Notes: a model not told the origin generated them from the letters alone. 64,000 bases of DNA from Spongospora subterranea f. sp. subterranea (GCA_049724395.1 JAUGWO010000158.1:62001-126000); one strand, 5' to 3'; positions 22,871 through 37,243 are shown, numbered from the stretch's first letter. Made by a program: numbers and translations.

Positions 22871-23902
22871 GCCAATCCATGGACAAATGATCCGATTATA
22901 GAGGTAAAAAAATCACTTTATTGATGAGCATGGATTGGTCAATAAAATAGGGTGAAACAGCCCCTAAGGATTTTTGAATTTAACAACCAATTCTTGCTGC
23001 TTCATCATGTCGAATTCATTTGTTTTAATTCTTTGTCCACAGACCACATTTTAGATACTATAAATATTCGGTCAATAATTTTATCTCTTTGACTTGTGAC
23101 GTTTTTACCGAACGGCAAAACAGTTATTGCGAGTGTCATCGGTATCGTACTTCCAATCTGGTCAAAAGCATCGGGAAAATGAATCCACATGCCTATCGAC
23201 AGCGTGTTCAGCAGGTCCTCAATCAAACAACTTTCAAATCAATGGCGGAATCTGAAGAGTTAGTGGGAACCGTTTGCCTTTACACATTATAACTTAGATA
23301 AATGGTTAAGATGCAAATAATTGGATATTTGTTTGTCAGTGCAATCAACGCAACGCCGTGTGCAAACATGCGCTTTCGAAATAGAGCCGGGTGTAGCGGC
23401 TATGTCAGATCGATTCACTCGTAATAAAAAATTTTTTGGCTCTTTACGAAACAAAACTCAAAAAACACTATAATTTTATCTACCCGTTTTCGTGTATCTT
23501 TCCAGGGTCCCTTCATCGTGTCTGCATTTGAACAGCCTTTGCTTTCGAGGAAGAGTTTAGCCGCGCGCAACCCAGTGCGCGATTACATTTCCACAGTAAA
23601 GTGTAGCCACCAGCTACGGTACGCAGTGTACCCTACAATGTGCCGAGTGTACACCAAACTCCAATAAGAGACAAGGGCTTCTCGAGTGGGAAAACAGCAA
23701 AAGGCATCGATAAATTCGTCAAGCCTGGCTTGGGTAGGCCTATTGCCTGTGAAAGTAAAGTAAAGCTCCGGAGACAGGTCACATTGCTGTTTTTGATATT
23801 TACGATATCCAAGGTTCGAGTTTGTATTGACGATCACTTCGAGCCTGTATCACTTTGTTAGATTGAAAATATTCTAACGTATTTGTAGATTGAGCCATAG
23901 CG
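22871..23902. other. Gap without a recognised gene
   Basis: About 1 kb between the transposase relic and beta-COP. A minus-strand frame at 23226-23005 (IGMWIHFPDAFDQIGSTIP) could be another decayed transposase piece because Harbinger proteins carry a 'FP...G...DGTHI' stretch here, but the match is weak. 23300-23900 holds only short open frames. Confidence 0.35.
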
Positions 23903-26900
23903 ATGGCAAGTGCCGTTGATACATATTGTACTGTATTGATTCACAGCGACGAGGTTGCACCGACAAAAATCAATGACATTCGTTCGAAACTGGATAGTGC
24001 AAGTATTGAAGATAAAAAAGCCGCCCTTAAACAGGTATGATAAAACAAAATGACATTGCGACCGGTCACGTATTCACTTAGGTCATACTTCTTACTCTAA
24101 ATGGTGAATCTCAACGAAATATGCTCATGCCCGTCATCAAATCATGCCTGCAATGCGACGATGAAAGTCTGAAGAAGATTCTGCTTATATTTTGGGAGTC
24201 CTGCGATATGACCGATGCTAACGGTGCCCTTCTTCCGGAAATGATTCTAGTCTGGTATCTAGTTACTTACGTATCGAAGCAGCAGTTTGTAATTTTTTCA
24301 CAGCAATTATATTCGAAAGGATTTGGAAAGCCCTAATGAGTACATTCGAGGCTCCACACTCCGGCTGCTGTGCAAAATCAAACATCAGGAAATCCTGGAG
24401 TCTTTAATTCCTGTCGTCACAGGAAATCTGCAACATCGTCATTCGTACGTTCGGAAAAATGCTGTCCTTGCTGTTTTTGAGATATACCAGGTCCAATGTT
24501 GGTTAAAGTTGGTAATGTGTGCTTGACTGTGGCTTTAGTCATTTCCCGATCTTATTCCTGATGCACCCGAAATGATGGCAAATCTATTGTTATCGGAGCC
24601 AAATCTTCAAGCAAAGCGAAATGCTTTCCTCATGTTGTTTCATTGCGATATCAACAGGGCAGTTTCTTATTTGGACAATGTCCTTGTCCAAATTCCGACT
24701 TATGGAGAAAGCTTTCAAATGGTAGTGTTGGAGTTAGTTCGAAAGGTCTGTTTTCAATCAACATGTAAATATTATATTGTTTCAATGTTAACCTAGGTTT
24801 GCCGTATGGATCCAGCGTGCAAGTCCAAATACATCCGTTGTGTCTATTCACTACTGAACTCGGAATCAAATACTGTTGCATATGAAGGCGCATGCACTTT
24901 GCTTTCTTTATCGACCTCTCCTACCGCTGTTCGGGCTTGCATCACCACCTTATCTCAATTACTCACAGCTGAAGCCGATCATAATGTCAAATTAATCATC
25001 CTTGATAGACTGGATTCGCTGCGCAATAAACACGAAAAACTAGTCCAGGTTGGGTTTTTTGTCGTAATGTTGCATCATTTTATTCTTAATTACTTAGGAA
25101 TCGATGATGGACATTCTTCGTACATTATCCACTCCAAACCTTGACATCAGGAAAAAGACATTGAATATCGCTATACGTCTTGTCTCCAACCGCAATGTCC
25201 ATGATTTGGTTGGCTTCTTGAAAAAGGAGATTATGGCAGCAGAAACGTCGAACGACGTCTGTATATTGCAATATCGGACTTCGCTTGGTTGGTCTTTCTT
25301 ATTTTCGCTGCTGTTAAAGAATTTGACTCAAATTTAACCAATTGCAGTTGAGGCCGTTTATGAATGTGCCATGCTTTTTCCTGATGTCGCGAACTCAGTC
25401 GTTCATTTACTGTTTAACTTTATTAGTAATGAGCAAAGCAATGTAAGTGTACGCTCGCCGTCTCTTTGAGTGATTGCTTATGACTTCATCAAGATCGCCT
25501 TGGAGGTTATGTATTTTATCAGAGGCATCATTCAGCAATATGAGCAAGTAATCAAATTCATTCACATCATATTTATGCAGCTCTAAACGCTTGCGTATTA
25601 GCTACGGGTCAATATTGTGGAGAAGTTAATCGAGTGCTTTCAAGACATTAAACAGGCTTACGTTTTTCGCGTGGCCTTATGGATTTTGGGGGAATATGCC
25701 TTGGAGCCAAAAACGATTGGTATTAAACGTTTTCGCTAATGGCCCTATCGCTAATCATTCAAGTATATTCTAGCCAGCGCTAAAGCCGCCATTTTGGCGT
25801 CTTTGGCTCCCATACCGTTTGAGGAGAATGGTAACCTTTTGCCAGTTGCCTTAGCTTAACGCGTAATGACTTTTTGCCAGTTCCTGCGAGCCAGATAACT
25901 GAATCCGAGCCAAATGATGCTGTTGTTCATTCTTCTCGTCCTGTCATTTTATCTGATGGTACATATGCTCAACAAAGCTCAGCAGATGCTCCGAGTCTGG
26001 CTCCTGAATTGGCCGTACTCGATGGTTAGTTATATCGCATACTTTTTTTCCTGGGGCTTATATATATCTGAACATTTAGAGCAAGTTACTTTGCAATCGT
26101 TAGTCAAGTCTGGTCAATATTTTCTAGCGACCGTCATTTGTAATACCCTGACAAAATTAGGTACTACTAAAACTGTGCTCGCAATTAAGATCTATTTCAA
26201 TTCAATCATGATAGCATTGCGGGAGCTGTCCCTGTTTGAAAATAGGTCGCTTCGGGTGAATCTCTCTTTATCGTCGGCAATGATTGTCATGGCGACTATT
26301 TTACGTTACGGCTCTTCTTCAACTATTGAAGCTATAGACCAGGACTCTGTTGAAAGGTGGGGCGTTTTGAATTGTCGTGCCCATGTTCTTAGATGGTGTT
26401 AGGATTTCACAGTGCCTTAATGTACTTCTTGATCCTTTGTCCAATGCGGAAGTATTTCTTCGGCAATGTCGTGAGGTGTTTGTAGAGATGATTTCCGAGC
26501 GTGGCGATATTTTTGCAAAGGATAAACTCAAGGTCCTTTCAAAAGTTCAAGTAAGCGAATCGACGGTTTTTTCTACCTAGATTTTGATCCAGATGAACTA
26601 GGTGGACGACTGTCTCGCCGTTCGGCAGCTAAAGCCTCGTTCTACACTTGGGGAGTTCGGATTGGAAGACGAAGATGTCGATGTTGGGAAAGCTGTCGGG
26701 TCCGTGAATCGTTTCTCGTCCTGCTTTTAGATTAACGTAAATCATTTTTTTTCAGGAACAATGAACTTGGAGAAGATGAATTTTCTACCAAGCTGAACCG
26801 AATATTTCAGCTAACAGGATACAGTGATCCGGTTTATGGCGAAGCTCATGTTACTGTCCATCAATATGATATTGTGCTTGATATACTTATCGTCAACCAG

Positions 26901-27616
26901 ACAAGCAAGACCCTTCAAAACTTGTCTATCGAGCTAACTACAAGTGGGGACCTAAAGCTTGTAAAATTCCTTCGTTTATATGCGTATCCGATATTTGAAT
27001 CTCTTGCAGGTTGAGCGTCCGCAAGGTCATACACTTGCTCCTTTTGCATCTATTACCATTCAAGCCATTATCAAAGTGTCATCAACTGAATCCGGTGTGA
27101 TTTTTGGAAACATCGTCTATGATGCAAGTGGATCGACAGAGCGTCAACTAGTTGTAATGAATTCTGTCCACTTGGACATAATGGATTATATTACACCGGC
27201 TACTTGTACCGATTCTGATTTCAGAACCATGTGGTCTGAATTTGAATGGGAGAATAAGGTTCCAGTCAATACTGATATCAAGTAATCATGCGTTCTCTCT
27301 TTGTAAAATGTGCTTCAGTCTAATATTCCATGTTAGGGAACTCGAGTCTTACATTCAGCATATTGTCGAGACGACTAATATGAAATGTTTAACTGATCGC
27401 GGGGATGAACTACAAGGTTGCGATTTTTTAGCAGTGAATTTATATGCGAAAAGTATTTTTGGAGAAGATGCCCTTCTTAACATAAGTATAGAGAAACAGG
27501 AACTCGGTAGCATTGCCGGATACATCCGAATCCGAGCAAAAGCCCAAGGGATTGCCTTGAGTTTAGGCGATAGAATTTTGGCTCATCAACGGCAACGCCG
27601 CAAACATGATCCATAA
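23903..27616 (+). CDS. COPB1: Coatomer subunit beta (beta-COP, COPB1/Sec26)
   Basis: Scaffold subunit of the COPI coat for Golgi-to-ER and intra-Golgi vesicles. Seventeen exons: 23903..24034, 24082..24254, 24304..24490, 24539..24745, 24797..25048, 25098..25287, 25348..25442, 25494..25547, 25602..25719, 25774..25830, 25881..26024, 26080..26356, 26403..26550, 26602..26699, 26756..26960, 27010..27281, 27337..27616. All phases agree and give 962 aa, close to the usual 950. Adaptin-like helical repeats include [39 protein letters not shown] and [12 protein letters not shown]. The appendage shows [23 protein letters not shown]...[22 protein letters not shown] and the C-terminal NMKCLT...[20 protein letters not shown]. 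Introns are 46-60 nt. Confidence 0.96.
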
Positions 27617-28469
27617 GACACATAAATATCTCACGATTAGACTTCACGTTCCCTTGTTTCCTTTACTTCGTCAGAGCTGAATGTTCGCTAAATTTTGGTT
27701 TTTATCCAAATCTGGAAAACCAATCAGAGAGCGAAGTGCGGAAACAGAAGCCTGCCGGCGTCTATCAAAATTAACGCTGACAAGGTTAGGTATGCCAATA
27801 GGCACACAGGGGTGAGCCCGGAAAGGTAAACATTTGATTCGGTGCGGTAGTGAAGACCTCGCTATGGAAAAGGCTGGCTTTGATACTGCGAAAAGTGTTG
27901 GACGCCTTCTCGACTAGTTCAAATTTTCCTGAGGATTATTTTCGGTCAACGTTCCAGAGGTAACGTCGTCACTTTCGAAGCAGAATAAGTTGTTACTGTT
28001 ATAATTTCACTCATCTGTGCGCCAGCTTCTTCGCCAATACATAGTAAATCTAATGGACGCGGACAGGCCTCTACATCCACTCATAATTCTTTGATAGCGA
28101 CAGAGAAAATTCTGCAAATAAACTCGATCAGCTCTGACGAACAAATGCCCTTTGGAGATCATTTTCGCCCTAATCTCTCTCATCAAATGTTGACACAACC
28201 AACGCACCTGATTCGTTCTCAAACCCATAGTTTTCATACTAAATTAAGCTGAAATCGATCGACATATCTGTGTTTGTTTGCCATGAGTGCTAATGGAATC
28301 GAAGTGATGAAATAAAAAACCGTCACGATAAACAGCCGCCTGGTAATTTATAATTGCAGTCTGCCATGTGGTAAGTACCTACAGGTAGTACTGTACCACC
28401 CCATGACAGCCAACTGGACTCGACAATATTGCGCTAAGATCGAATTGACGTTTCATTCAGTAAAGAACG
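27617..28469. other. Gap with an unresolved minus-strand ORF
   Basis: The minus strand from 28237 to 28007 is open from an ATG (MKTMGLRTNQVRWLCQHL...). Another frame from about 28070 to 27970 reads CPRPLDLLCIGEEAGAQMSE and could be a neighbouring exon. I found no convincing splice and no family, so only the possibility of a small minus-strand gene is recorded. The rest holds nothing I recognise. Confidence 0.3.
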
Positions 28470-29732
28470 ATGGGGTTCGTGTCCCCCCCATTATCGGTAT
28501 TCGACAGGGTATGGCGCGTAACGAGAGGATTGATCTCTCTACTGTTGGTATCGGTCCCATGTATAATGGGTATCCCATTGTTAGCGATACTCTATATCAC
28601 GTTGCTCCCACTGAACCCCACTGTAATCCCAACACACTAACTCTGCTGTCCTCCTTATGTAGTGTGTTATCCCTTATAGAGATGGGCTCAGGTCACAACT
28701 GCATTATCGTCATGGTATTACATGTTCTGGATCATTGTTATCGAATATATCGCCAAGGTCGATGTAGTCATCACCGGAGACGTACTCCCATATGAGGAGT
28801 CAGCCCTGCTTATCTCCAACCATTGCTCCACCATGGATCCCTTTTTCATGTTCACTATCGCTGTAAGAGCTATTGAAATGTTTTGCTCGTAGTGAAGTGT
28901 GGTACCAGGCCAGAAGGTTTCGCATTGGAAACGTCAAGTTTTTTGCCAAGAAAGTTATTCGAACATATTTCCCCTTTGGACCTGCCAGTAATCAGCAACG
29001 CCCATTCGTTTTTGATTATGCTCATTGGCAATGCCCAATTAGTGGCTCTAGTTGATTGTATATTCATTGATCGCGACTGGACAACAGATTCCTCGAAAAT
29101 TCAAGCAGCATTTCACTCATTGAACTCTCGACCAACGGTATCGACCTCCTTTTCACTGATATTCCTTCCTATATCTTGTTAATGGTTCAGGTTCCTGTGT
29201 GGTTAATGTCATTTCTTGAGGGGCATCGTAAAACCCCTGAGACCTTATCTGCCAGTGCTGAATTCGCTCGCTCTCGATCGCTGCCTATCCTTCAAGAGAC
29301 TTTATACCCCCGTGTCAAAGGCCTTTATGCAACATTTGCCGGCGCTAGGTCATTGCTCGATGCTGTTTACGATATCACTATCGCATTTCCTGTATATTTT
29401 CAGTTCGCAGACTGCAAGTTTTGCTGATGTTCCTAATTTAGAACGGTCCGCCGACATTATTTGAGTTTTTCTCAGGAGGTCCAGGAGCTCAAGTGCATCT
29501 GCATGTTGTGCGCCATAGTATGGCCGACATACCATTTGATTGCGAGGAAAACTTACAGAACTGGATTTACAAGATATGGGAACAGAAGGAACATCGACTT
29601 TTACACGCCAAGAAATATCGACAATTCAGTTCTGTTAGAAATCTGGAGCCAATGCGGTTGTTTGAATTTTGGTACAAAAATATTAGTCATGGTCTCATGG
29701 ACGAAAGGCTTATCAAGGACAGCAGAGACTGA
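28470..29732 (+). CDS. 1-acyl-sn-glycerol-3-phosphate acyltransferase (LPAAT, plant LPAT2/AGPAT3-like)
   Basis: Membrane acyltransferase that makes phosphatidic acid from lysophosphatidic acid in the ER. Six exons: 28470..28622, 28680..28862, 28909..28987, 29043..29137, 29191..29391, 29442..29732 (333 aa). Two N-terminal hydrophobic segments (GLISLLLLVSVPCIMGIPLL and WYYMFWIIVIEYIA) are followed by ISNHCSTMD, the catalytic H-x4-D (His99, Asp104). VDCIFIDRDW is motif II. WLMSFLEGHRKT stands where plant enzymes have FVEGTRFT. YPRVKGLYATFAGARS and AVYDITIAFP are further LPAT2 landmarks. The usual C-terminal TM pair is missing, so the 3' exon structure may be incomplete. Confidence 0.85.
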
Positions 29733-29863
29733 TCGCCTGTGATCAGTTGTTCTTCAATTTCTCTGTTAATAATACACAATCACTGTCTTTTGTTTCAGGA
29801 TATTTTTGGTTGTTGATTGTGCGATCGATCTTGGACATCTTTGTCGAGGCCCATAACAGTACG

Positions 29864-30784
29864 ATGAATATTCCATCGACTGCCATTAGATCCGTAGCCG
29901 GTCGGCGACCAACGACGCCAGACTTATTGAACGAACCCAGCACCATTCAACGGCGAGCCGACTCAAAAAGTCGTCTCAACAAGGGTGTTGCTATTAGCCA
30001 AAACCTTCGCGCTTCACGAAGATCAACGTCTGCTAATATTGCCACCACCGACAAGTCGGTAAATAATTCTTTCAGTAGCGATGACGGTAAAAAAGGAAAG
30101 TCATTCCGTGTTAAAACCGGTCTTTTGCCAAAGTATCTTGCCATGTGCGACGTTATTCGTACAAAATCAACAAATATCATTGCGAACTTACCCAAGCTAT
30201 TACAACATAGTGCTGATATGTTTGGAGAGCTTTCAATACAAAACGAATGCGACGAAGGATTGCAGGATTCCCTTCAAGACGTGGTCAGACTAGTTTCCGA
30301 AGTATTAACCATATGTCCCTGTGATACACGTGCTGATAGACCGTCCTTGTGTTTATGTTCATAGGATTGTTTGCTAGTAAAGAATGTGATTGACCAGTTA
30401 CAAAATGCAATGGATATTCAAAGCGCATGGATATCGATTATGGCAGCACAAGGACAAGTCACCGTCGATGCTGGTCACTTAAAACAGCTAGATAGAGTCA
30501 CGAATGAACAAGATGGCTTGCTTGCTACACAAAGATCGTGGATTCAAGTGATGAAAAACGCCACAGATTTTTCGGCACATTCTACATTGCCTAGAGATCC
30601 CATCCAAAAATGGGCTTGGCTTCAAACTAGAGTAAAATTTGGTGCGCTTGGCAACCTAAAAGCATCCATTCGAAAACGTATCCAGCAAATATTTTTTTTC
30701 CGCGTCAAAAATATTAGGCGAACAAAGGCTTTACGAATAGCTGCAGCAAGAATCAACTTTTCTAGTGGAGGAAAAATAGCTTGA
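29864..30784 (+). CDS. Protein of unknown function, helical C-terminal half
   Basis: Two exons, 29864..30301 and 30365..30784, with a 63-nt phase-0 intron, give 285 aa. The first 75 residues are Ser/Arg-rich and probably disordered. The rest is mostly helical (PKYLAMCDVIRTKSTNIIAN, LVKNVIDQLQNAMDIQSAWI) with a basic C-terminus (KNIRRTKALRIAAARI). I do not recognise it. The frame is open upstream of the ATG through a hydrophobic stretch (GYFWLLIVRSILDIFV), so a membrane-anchored longer form or a lost LPAAT exon is possible. Confidence 0.5.
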
Positions 30785-30884
30785 CACATAAAAGTCTCGT
30801 AAAAGTGGCTTGTTGAGTGTGTGAGATATTAAAAATTATATTACGGTGCAAAACGTTGGATATGACCGAAATTTTGCTATCAAA

Positions 30885-32928
<2,044 letters not shown>

Positions 32929-33098
32929 TTGTGCACTGATGAGATTACTATCAAAATGGGGGAATGTTCATGAACGGGGGGATACGAATGTGATATGATC
33001 AAGGGCAGTGGACACCCTTACCATATACAGTGCACATTACTGCACCTATACTCGACTCAGCAGATACGATACACCTTACCTAATCTGTACAGTACAGG

Positions 33099-33127
33099 GT
33101 GGCGGCCTTTTTTAAAAAGGCCGCCAC
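33099..33127. repeat. Perfect inverted repeat (hairpin) with GC stem
   Basis: Two 14-nt arms, GTGGCGGCCTTTTT and its exact complement, flank a single T. It lies 98 bp beyond the stop of the DNAJB13-like gene and about 170 bp before the AGC kinase start, both on the minus strand. It could act in transcript 3' ends or be a trace of an element end. Confidence 0.85.
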
Positions 33128-33224
33128 TCCACTTGAAAAAAAGTGTTTCCCAATGAAAAAGGATTTTTTTGTATTTTTTTCTTTCGCATGATCTGCATAA
33201 GCAAGAACAACAATCTCCTGGCAT

Positions 33225-34262
33225 TTATCCGTCAACAGGAACAGGAAGAAGATGCCGAAGTGCCTGTTTATTTGCCAGCGAGATTTGATCTGGGTACTTG
33301 ACCTGATATTCGATGAAGAGGTCACCCCGGTTACCTGTAGGCCCGATGAGCCCTTCCCCAGATACCAGAGTTCTGGATCCTGGTAGTATCACTTTACTGA
33401 TAGCAATGCTTAACGTTCGCCCATCCAATGTCGATATTCGGACAGATCCCCCAGTTAATGCCTCTGTTATATATAACTCCTTCTTCACAACCAGATTGTC
33501 TCCTTCCCTTCTGTATATAGGATGCGGTGCTATCCGGATCTCAAACTCGACATGTCCTGTTTGCCCTTGTCTTTGATGCCCAGCTGATTCAAATAAGACC
33601 TTAGTTCCTGCAATAGCGCCTTTGGCAATCGGTACTTTCAAGGTGACTTCTTGATCGGATGATGTCTTTTGATCATGGTTCATGATTTGTCTTGTGATGG
33701 TCACCGACCTCAAAAATCCCGAATAAATTTCTTCTAACGCCGCATATATGACACATTTAATCGGCTCAATCTGGAGAACAGCACGTACTGGTAATGATTC
33801 TGCCATTACTCTTTCATCAACCATAAAAGGGTTGCTGGATCCGAAGAAGGTGTTAAAGACCTGTTCGCTGGAGAGTGTTTTCACCCATGCGTTCTGATAT
33901 CCTCCATATCCATCAGGTATCCCTCTTTTCAAGATTTCTTCGCCATGTATATCATATATTGCCCTACTTGCCACTTAACACGATATAATGTCATCAAAAA
34001 GATTCTCTCCCTCATCAGTTCCTCATCTTACAGTTGCTCAACACACAATATGCTTCACAGATATCGTCGAACTTTGTTCGAGCTCCAACCACGTCTTGTG
34101 GATTTCTCTCAGGATGCCTAGGATTCATAGTATCAAACCGCAAGCCCAGAGCATTGGTTTTATATATTACCAGATCAATGCCTGCTTCCTAAATCCCTTT
34201 TTGAGCTCAACATCAGATGCGGTTCTGTTGATACGCAAGATGGAGTAGTAGTTTTTTCCCAT
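33225..34262 (-). CDS. DNAJB13-like (radial spoke) type-II Hsp40 with HPE in the J domain
   Basis: Minus-strand exons 34171..34262, 34032..34117 and 33225..33973 give 308 aa, the size of DNAJB13. MGKNYYSILRINRTASDVEL begins the J domain. The HPD tripeptide needed to stimulate Hsp70 reads HPE (residues 32-34). AEAYDVLSDP-type helix IV appears as CEAYCVLSNLASRAIYD, then GEEILKRGIPDGYGG and VFNTFFGSSNPF. Two Hsp40 C-terminal domains follow (TLKVPIAKGAIAGTKVLFES, HPIYRREGDNLVVKKELYI, GSRTLVSGEGLI, RGDLFIEYQVKYP). DNAJB13 orthologues are axonemal and also lack HPD, which supports the assignment and suggests motile flagella. A general DNAJB with a conservative change is the alternative. Confidence 0.8.
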
Positions 34263-34561
34263 TGTGCTAATTGCACGTAAATGCGATTCACAGTTACTGG
34301 CTTTAGAATACCTCGGGCACACGCCTGATACCCTGTCAATCAAAGGGTTTGGTAATTGATGAATAATGCATGGTCACCAACCAATACAACAAATATTATA
34401 CGAGCATCAACCACATCGTGATCGAAACCCTCTGGAACCGTACTAAATCTTGTCAGGCTATTATCGATTAATGGGAGATTCATATGTAAAAATACATGAT
34501 TGAAGTGGTATCAATTCCCTATACAAGTTTACTATCAACAATTGTAGTATTCCGGTATGTA

Positions 34562-35510
34562 TTAACTTTTGTCGCAGCCAAGCGGTAATGGCCAATTAGT
34601 TGTGGCTTTGAGAGTCTTTAGTGAAGGACGTAGACCAATTGGCCCAACATTGTCAGTTAATTTTGACTCAATTTCCACAACTGATGCCAGGTATGAGGTT
34701 AAAGGTCCAAGCTTCTCTTCATTTGGTATCAGCCAAGATATGATTTCAGGAGTTCCTGTATTGTTTTTATAGTTGATGATTACTTTCCAGAAATAATATG
34801 GGGTCCGAATGCCATGACTCTTCACAAAAAAGTCTCTGGAATAATCATCGGTGTATATTACTCCACCGAGGACGTCAATGGGACTAATGTCGCGATAGCA
34901 TTCGGCAATCTCTTCTGTTTGGAGCCATATTCCTCGATTGAATGAAGATATCTATATATTTGTAGACTCAAAAAGGACTCTAAAAAATAACGACCATGAT
35001 ATATATTGATATTACCTGTGGTACAATATTCGTCATATAATGCGACCTAAGGATTAGTTTGAGATCAGAATCCATATGATTAGATGGAACAAGATGCCCT
35101 CGATCATATCCTTGTCGAATTTTAGAATAACTAGACCGAGAATATTGCTGGCATGATCGGTCAAGATCAGGATCGAAGTTGAACCCCTTTGGTCGGCGAA
35201 CGTTTCCAATATCGTATGATAACGAGTACGAGAACCTCAATGCGGTATGATGTGTACAATCATAATGAAGGTTGAACCCATCATAGTCGAGAATGACGAT
35301 CTCGCTATTGATATTTAGTAAATAGAGCGCTATTATGACAGCGGCCACCATTGCCCCAATATGTATCAGGAGCGTACAGGTCCATGATGGTCGGCAACGA
35401 GGTCGCCGTATATTGTAGGGCCTATCGCCCATAGGTAATATGGTGTTGGAGATGAGAACACAACGGGCGTCTCTAGGTGTGTCATCAGATTTTGGCGCCA
35501 CTGAAGTCAC
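34562..35510 (-). CDS. Membrane-anchored DNA/RNA non-specific endonuclease (NUC1 / EndoG family)
   Basis: Two minus-strand exons, 35016..35510 and 34562..34951, with a 64-nt intron, give 294 aa. An N-terminal TM (TLLIHIGAMVAAVIIALYLL, about residues 46-66) precedes the beta-beta-alpha-metal nuclease. The catalytic motif reads DRGHLVPSNHM, with the general-base His of DRGH. YMTNIVPQ follows, and the metal-binding Asn lies in SFNRGIWLQTEE. TPYYFWKVIINY is a later core strand. The family cuts both DNA and RNA. The anchor suggests a lumenal or extracellular catalytic domain, unlike mitochondrial EndoG. Transcribed in the same direction as its minus-strand neighbours. Confidence 0.87.
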
Positions 35511-35874
35511 AGGTTCATGTTATTGATCTGTCGGCTGTTGGCCATCATTTATGGACGCGCAATGCGATCCCCCCAAGGCCAAGGACCGCGGGTCCATGGT
35601 GCAACTCAAATGTCATCGATCTCAGTCTTACAATTGAGCACAACCCAGCAAACGTCTCTATGCCATTATCTCGTCACGAATCGAAGTGTCAGGCGCCGGT
35701 TCGGGATTAATTCAGATAACAGTTGTCCAATCCATGTGACTTTGTGCTACGTTGGCGAAAAAAGCAGGAACCATACTCATACTTTACTGATCATGGTGTT
35801 TGGCACAAGGGCATCAAGAATAATCGATGATAAAAGGGAACGCAGTTGCATACATAGCACCAGCAATGCCATCA

Positions 35875-36811
35875 TTAATGTTTAATTTGGTGAAAGTGAT
35901 ATGTGCCAATACCGGGGAGAGATGTAGCAGGAACATCAGACTCTGGTTTGAACTGAATTTGGGTTAAAATTGTAGTGGGAATATTGAGATCATGAGTTAC
36001 TAATTACCTTATGGGCTGCTCTATATTTGATTTCGTTTTTACGTTCACAATATTCCGATGACATCCCAGCTGGAATCGCCAGATCCACTGGGGCAAACGA
36101 AACCCGCCTTAGGCTATCATCGGCGTAAGGACCCCCAAATGCAGAATGCGATGTTGAGGCTAATGCCCTGATTAAACAAGTTCTGAATGAGATTCAAAAG
36201 AATTAACCTTACTTCATCTAAACCTGCTGAATTGGTGAACAACGTGGTGAGGAAGAACGGCTCCAAATCCAACAGACGGTCCTGATACTTTGCGAGTAGA
36301 CTGCTCGGGACTGAATGTCTTTAATCGAATCATTTTGATGTCTTGAGCAGACTTGCAGCTTTTTTTTGGCCAGGCCAGGCTAGACTTATTCGTGCTTTTC
36401 CATTCATTCTGCGAACACAGTACAATACATTTAGCCCTTCCTAGGAACACGGAAAAGAATCCATAATCACCATTCCATAATCAGCTATAGTTCCTTTGGT
36501 TGTAGGATTAACAAACCGCTTCATTCTTCCTGTTTTCACCTCGTTGTCCACAGGTCGAACATGTACATCAGACAGTATTTTGCATGGAGCTAACCTATCC
36601 TCACACCAATTACCCATCAGGGTCTTTGACGAATAGTTGCACATCGACATGCCGTGGCAAAAGTCAAATCCTGTGGGTAATCGAATTCCTGAGCGTACGC
36701 ATGATCGAACAGGAAAGATATCTTAGTACAAAAGTGTCATCATCAGGGGAGAATTCGGCAAATCTGTTTTGGCGCCACTACGTAACCCGTCGATGATGTT
36801 AATGTGCTCAT
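35875..36811 (-). CDS. CFAP68/C11orf1-like axonemal protein
   Basis: Five minus-strand exons: 36787..36811, 36471..36721, 36224..36408, 36008..36167, 35875..35940, giving 228 aa in continuous phase. The region MCNYSSKTLMGNWCEDRL matches the characteristic 'YSNRTLMGNWNQER' of CFAP68, a microtubule inner protein of flagellar doublets, and ADYGMNEWKSTNKSS follows as in the family. The protein is longer than the human one (about 150 aa), with an extra C-terminal stretch (RRVSFAPVDLAIPAGMS). The first exon codes for only eight residues and is the least certain. Together with the DNAJB13-like gene 1.6 kb away it argues for a flagellated stage. Confidence 0.68.
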
Positions 36812-37243
36812 CTCGCGCCTTGAGTTCCTGAGTCGAGAAAGTTTGTCGCAAGTCGTCTCATCGCTTACGTTACGTGCTTGTTCAGCGACTACTTCTGTCG
36901 TTCATTAACTTATCACAGCTCAATAATAATCTGGATATCGAATGCATTTCTCACCATATCTGAGACAGCCCCAACCCGTTGAAAATGAAAACGGTGCTCA
37001 ATTTCAATCAAATACAAGTGTTTACATGATACATTGGTTCTTTCAGCACGTAATTTGCATTGCAACATGTACCTCAACACATGGACCCTCTTGGAGCACC
37101 CTCTTTCATTGTCTGTTGAAGCAACCTCTTTCATCAAACAAAAAACAATTGAAGCTCCGATTTGTTGAAGTGTCTCATTTCATGTGCAAAATATGCTGTT
37201 CAGAATGAGCTGAGTTAGGTCTTCACTGCTTCATTTTTTGCGC

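Noticed and set aside
35477-35885. Plus-strand ORFs opposite the NUC1 start.
   Set aside because: Antisense to a recognised gene and without motifs.
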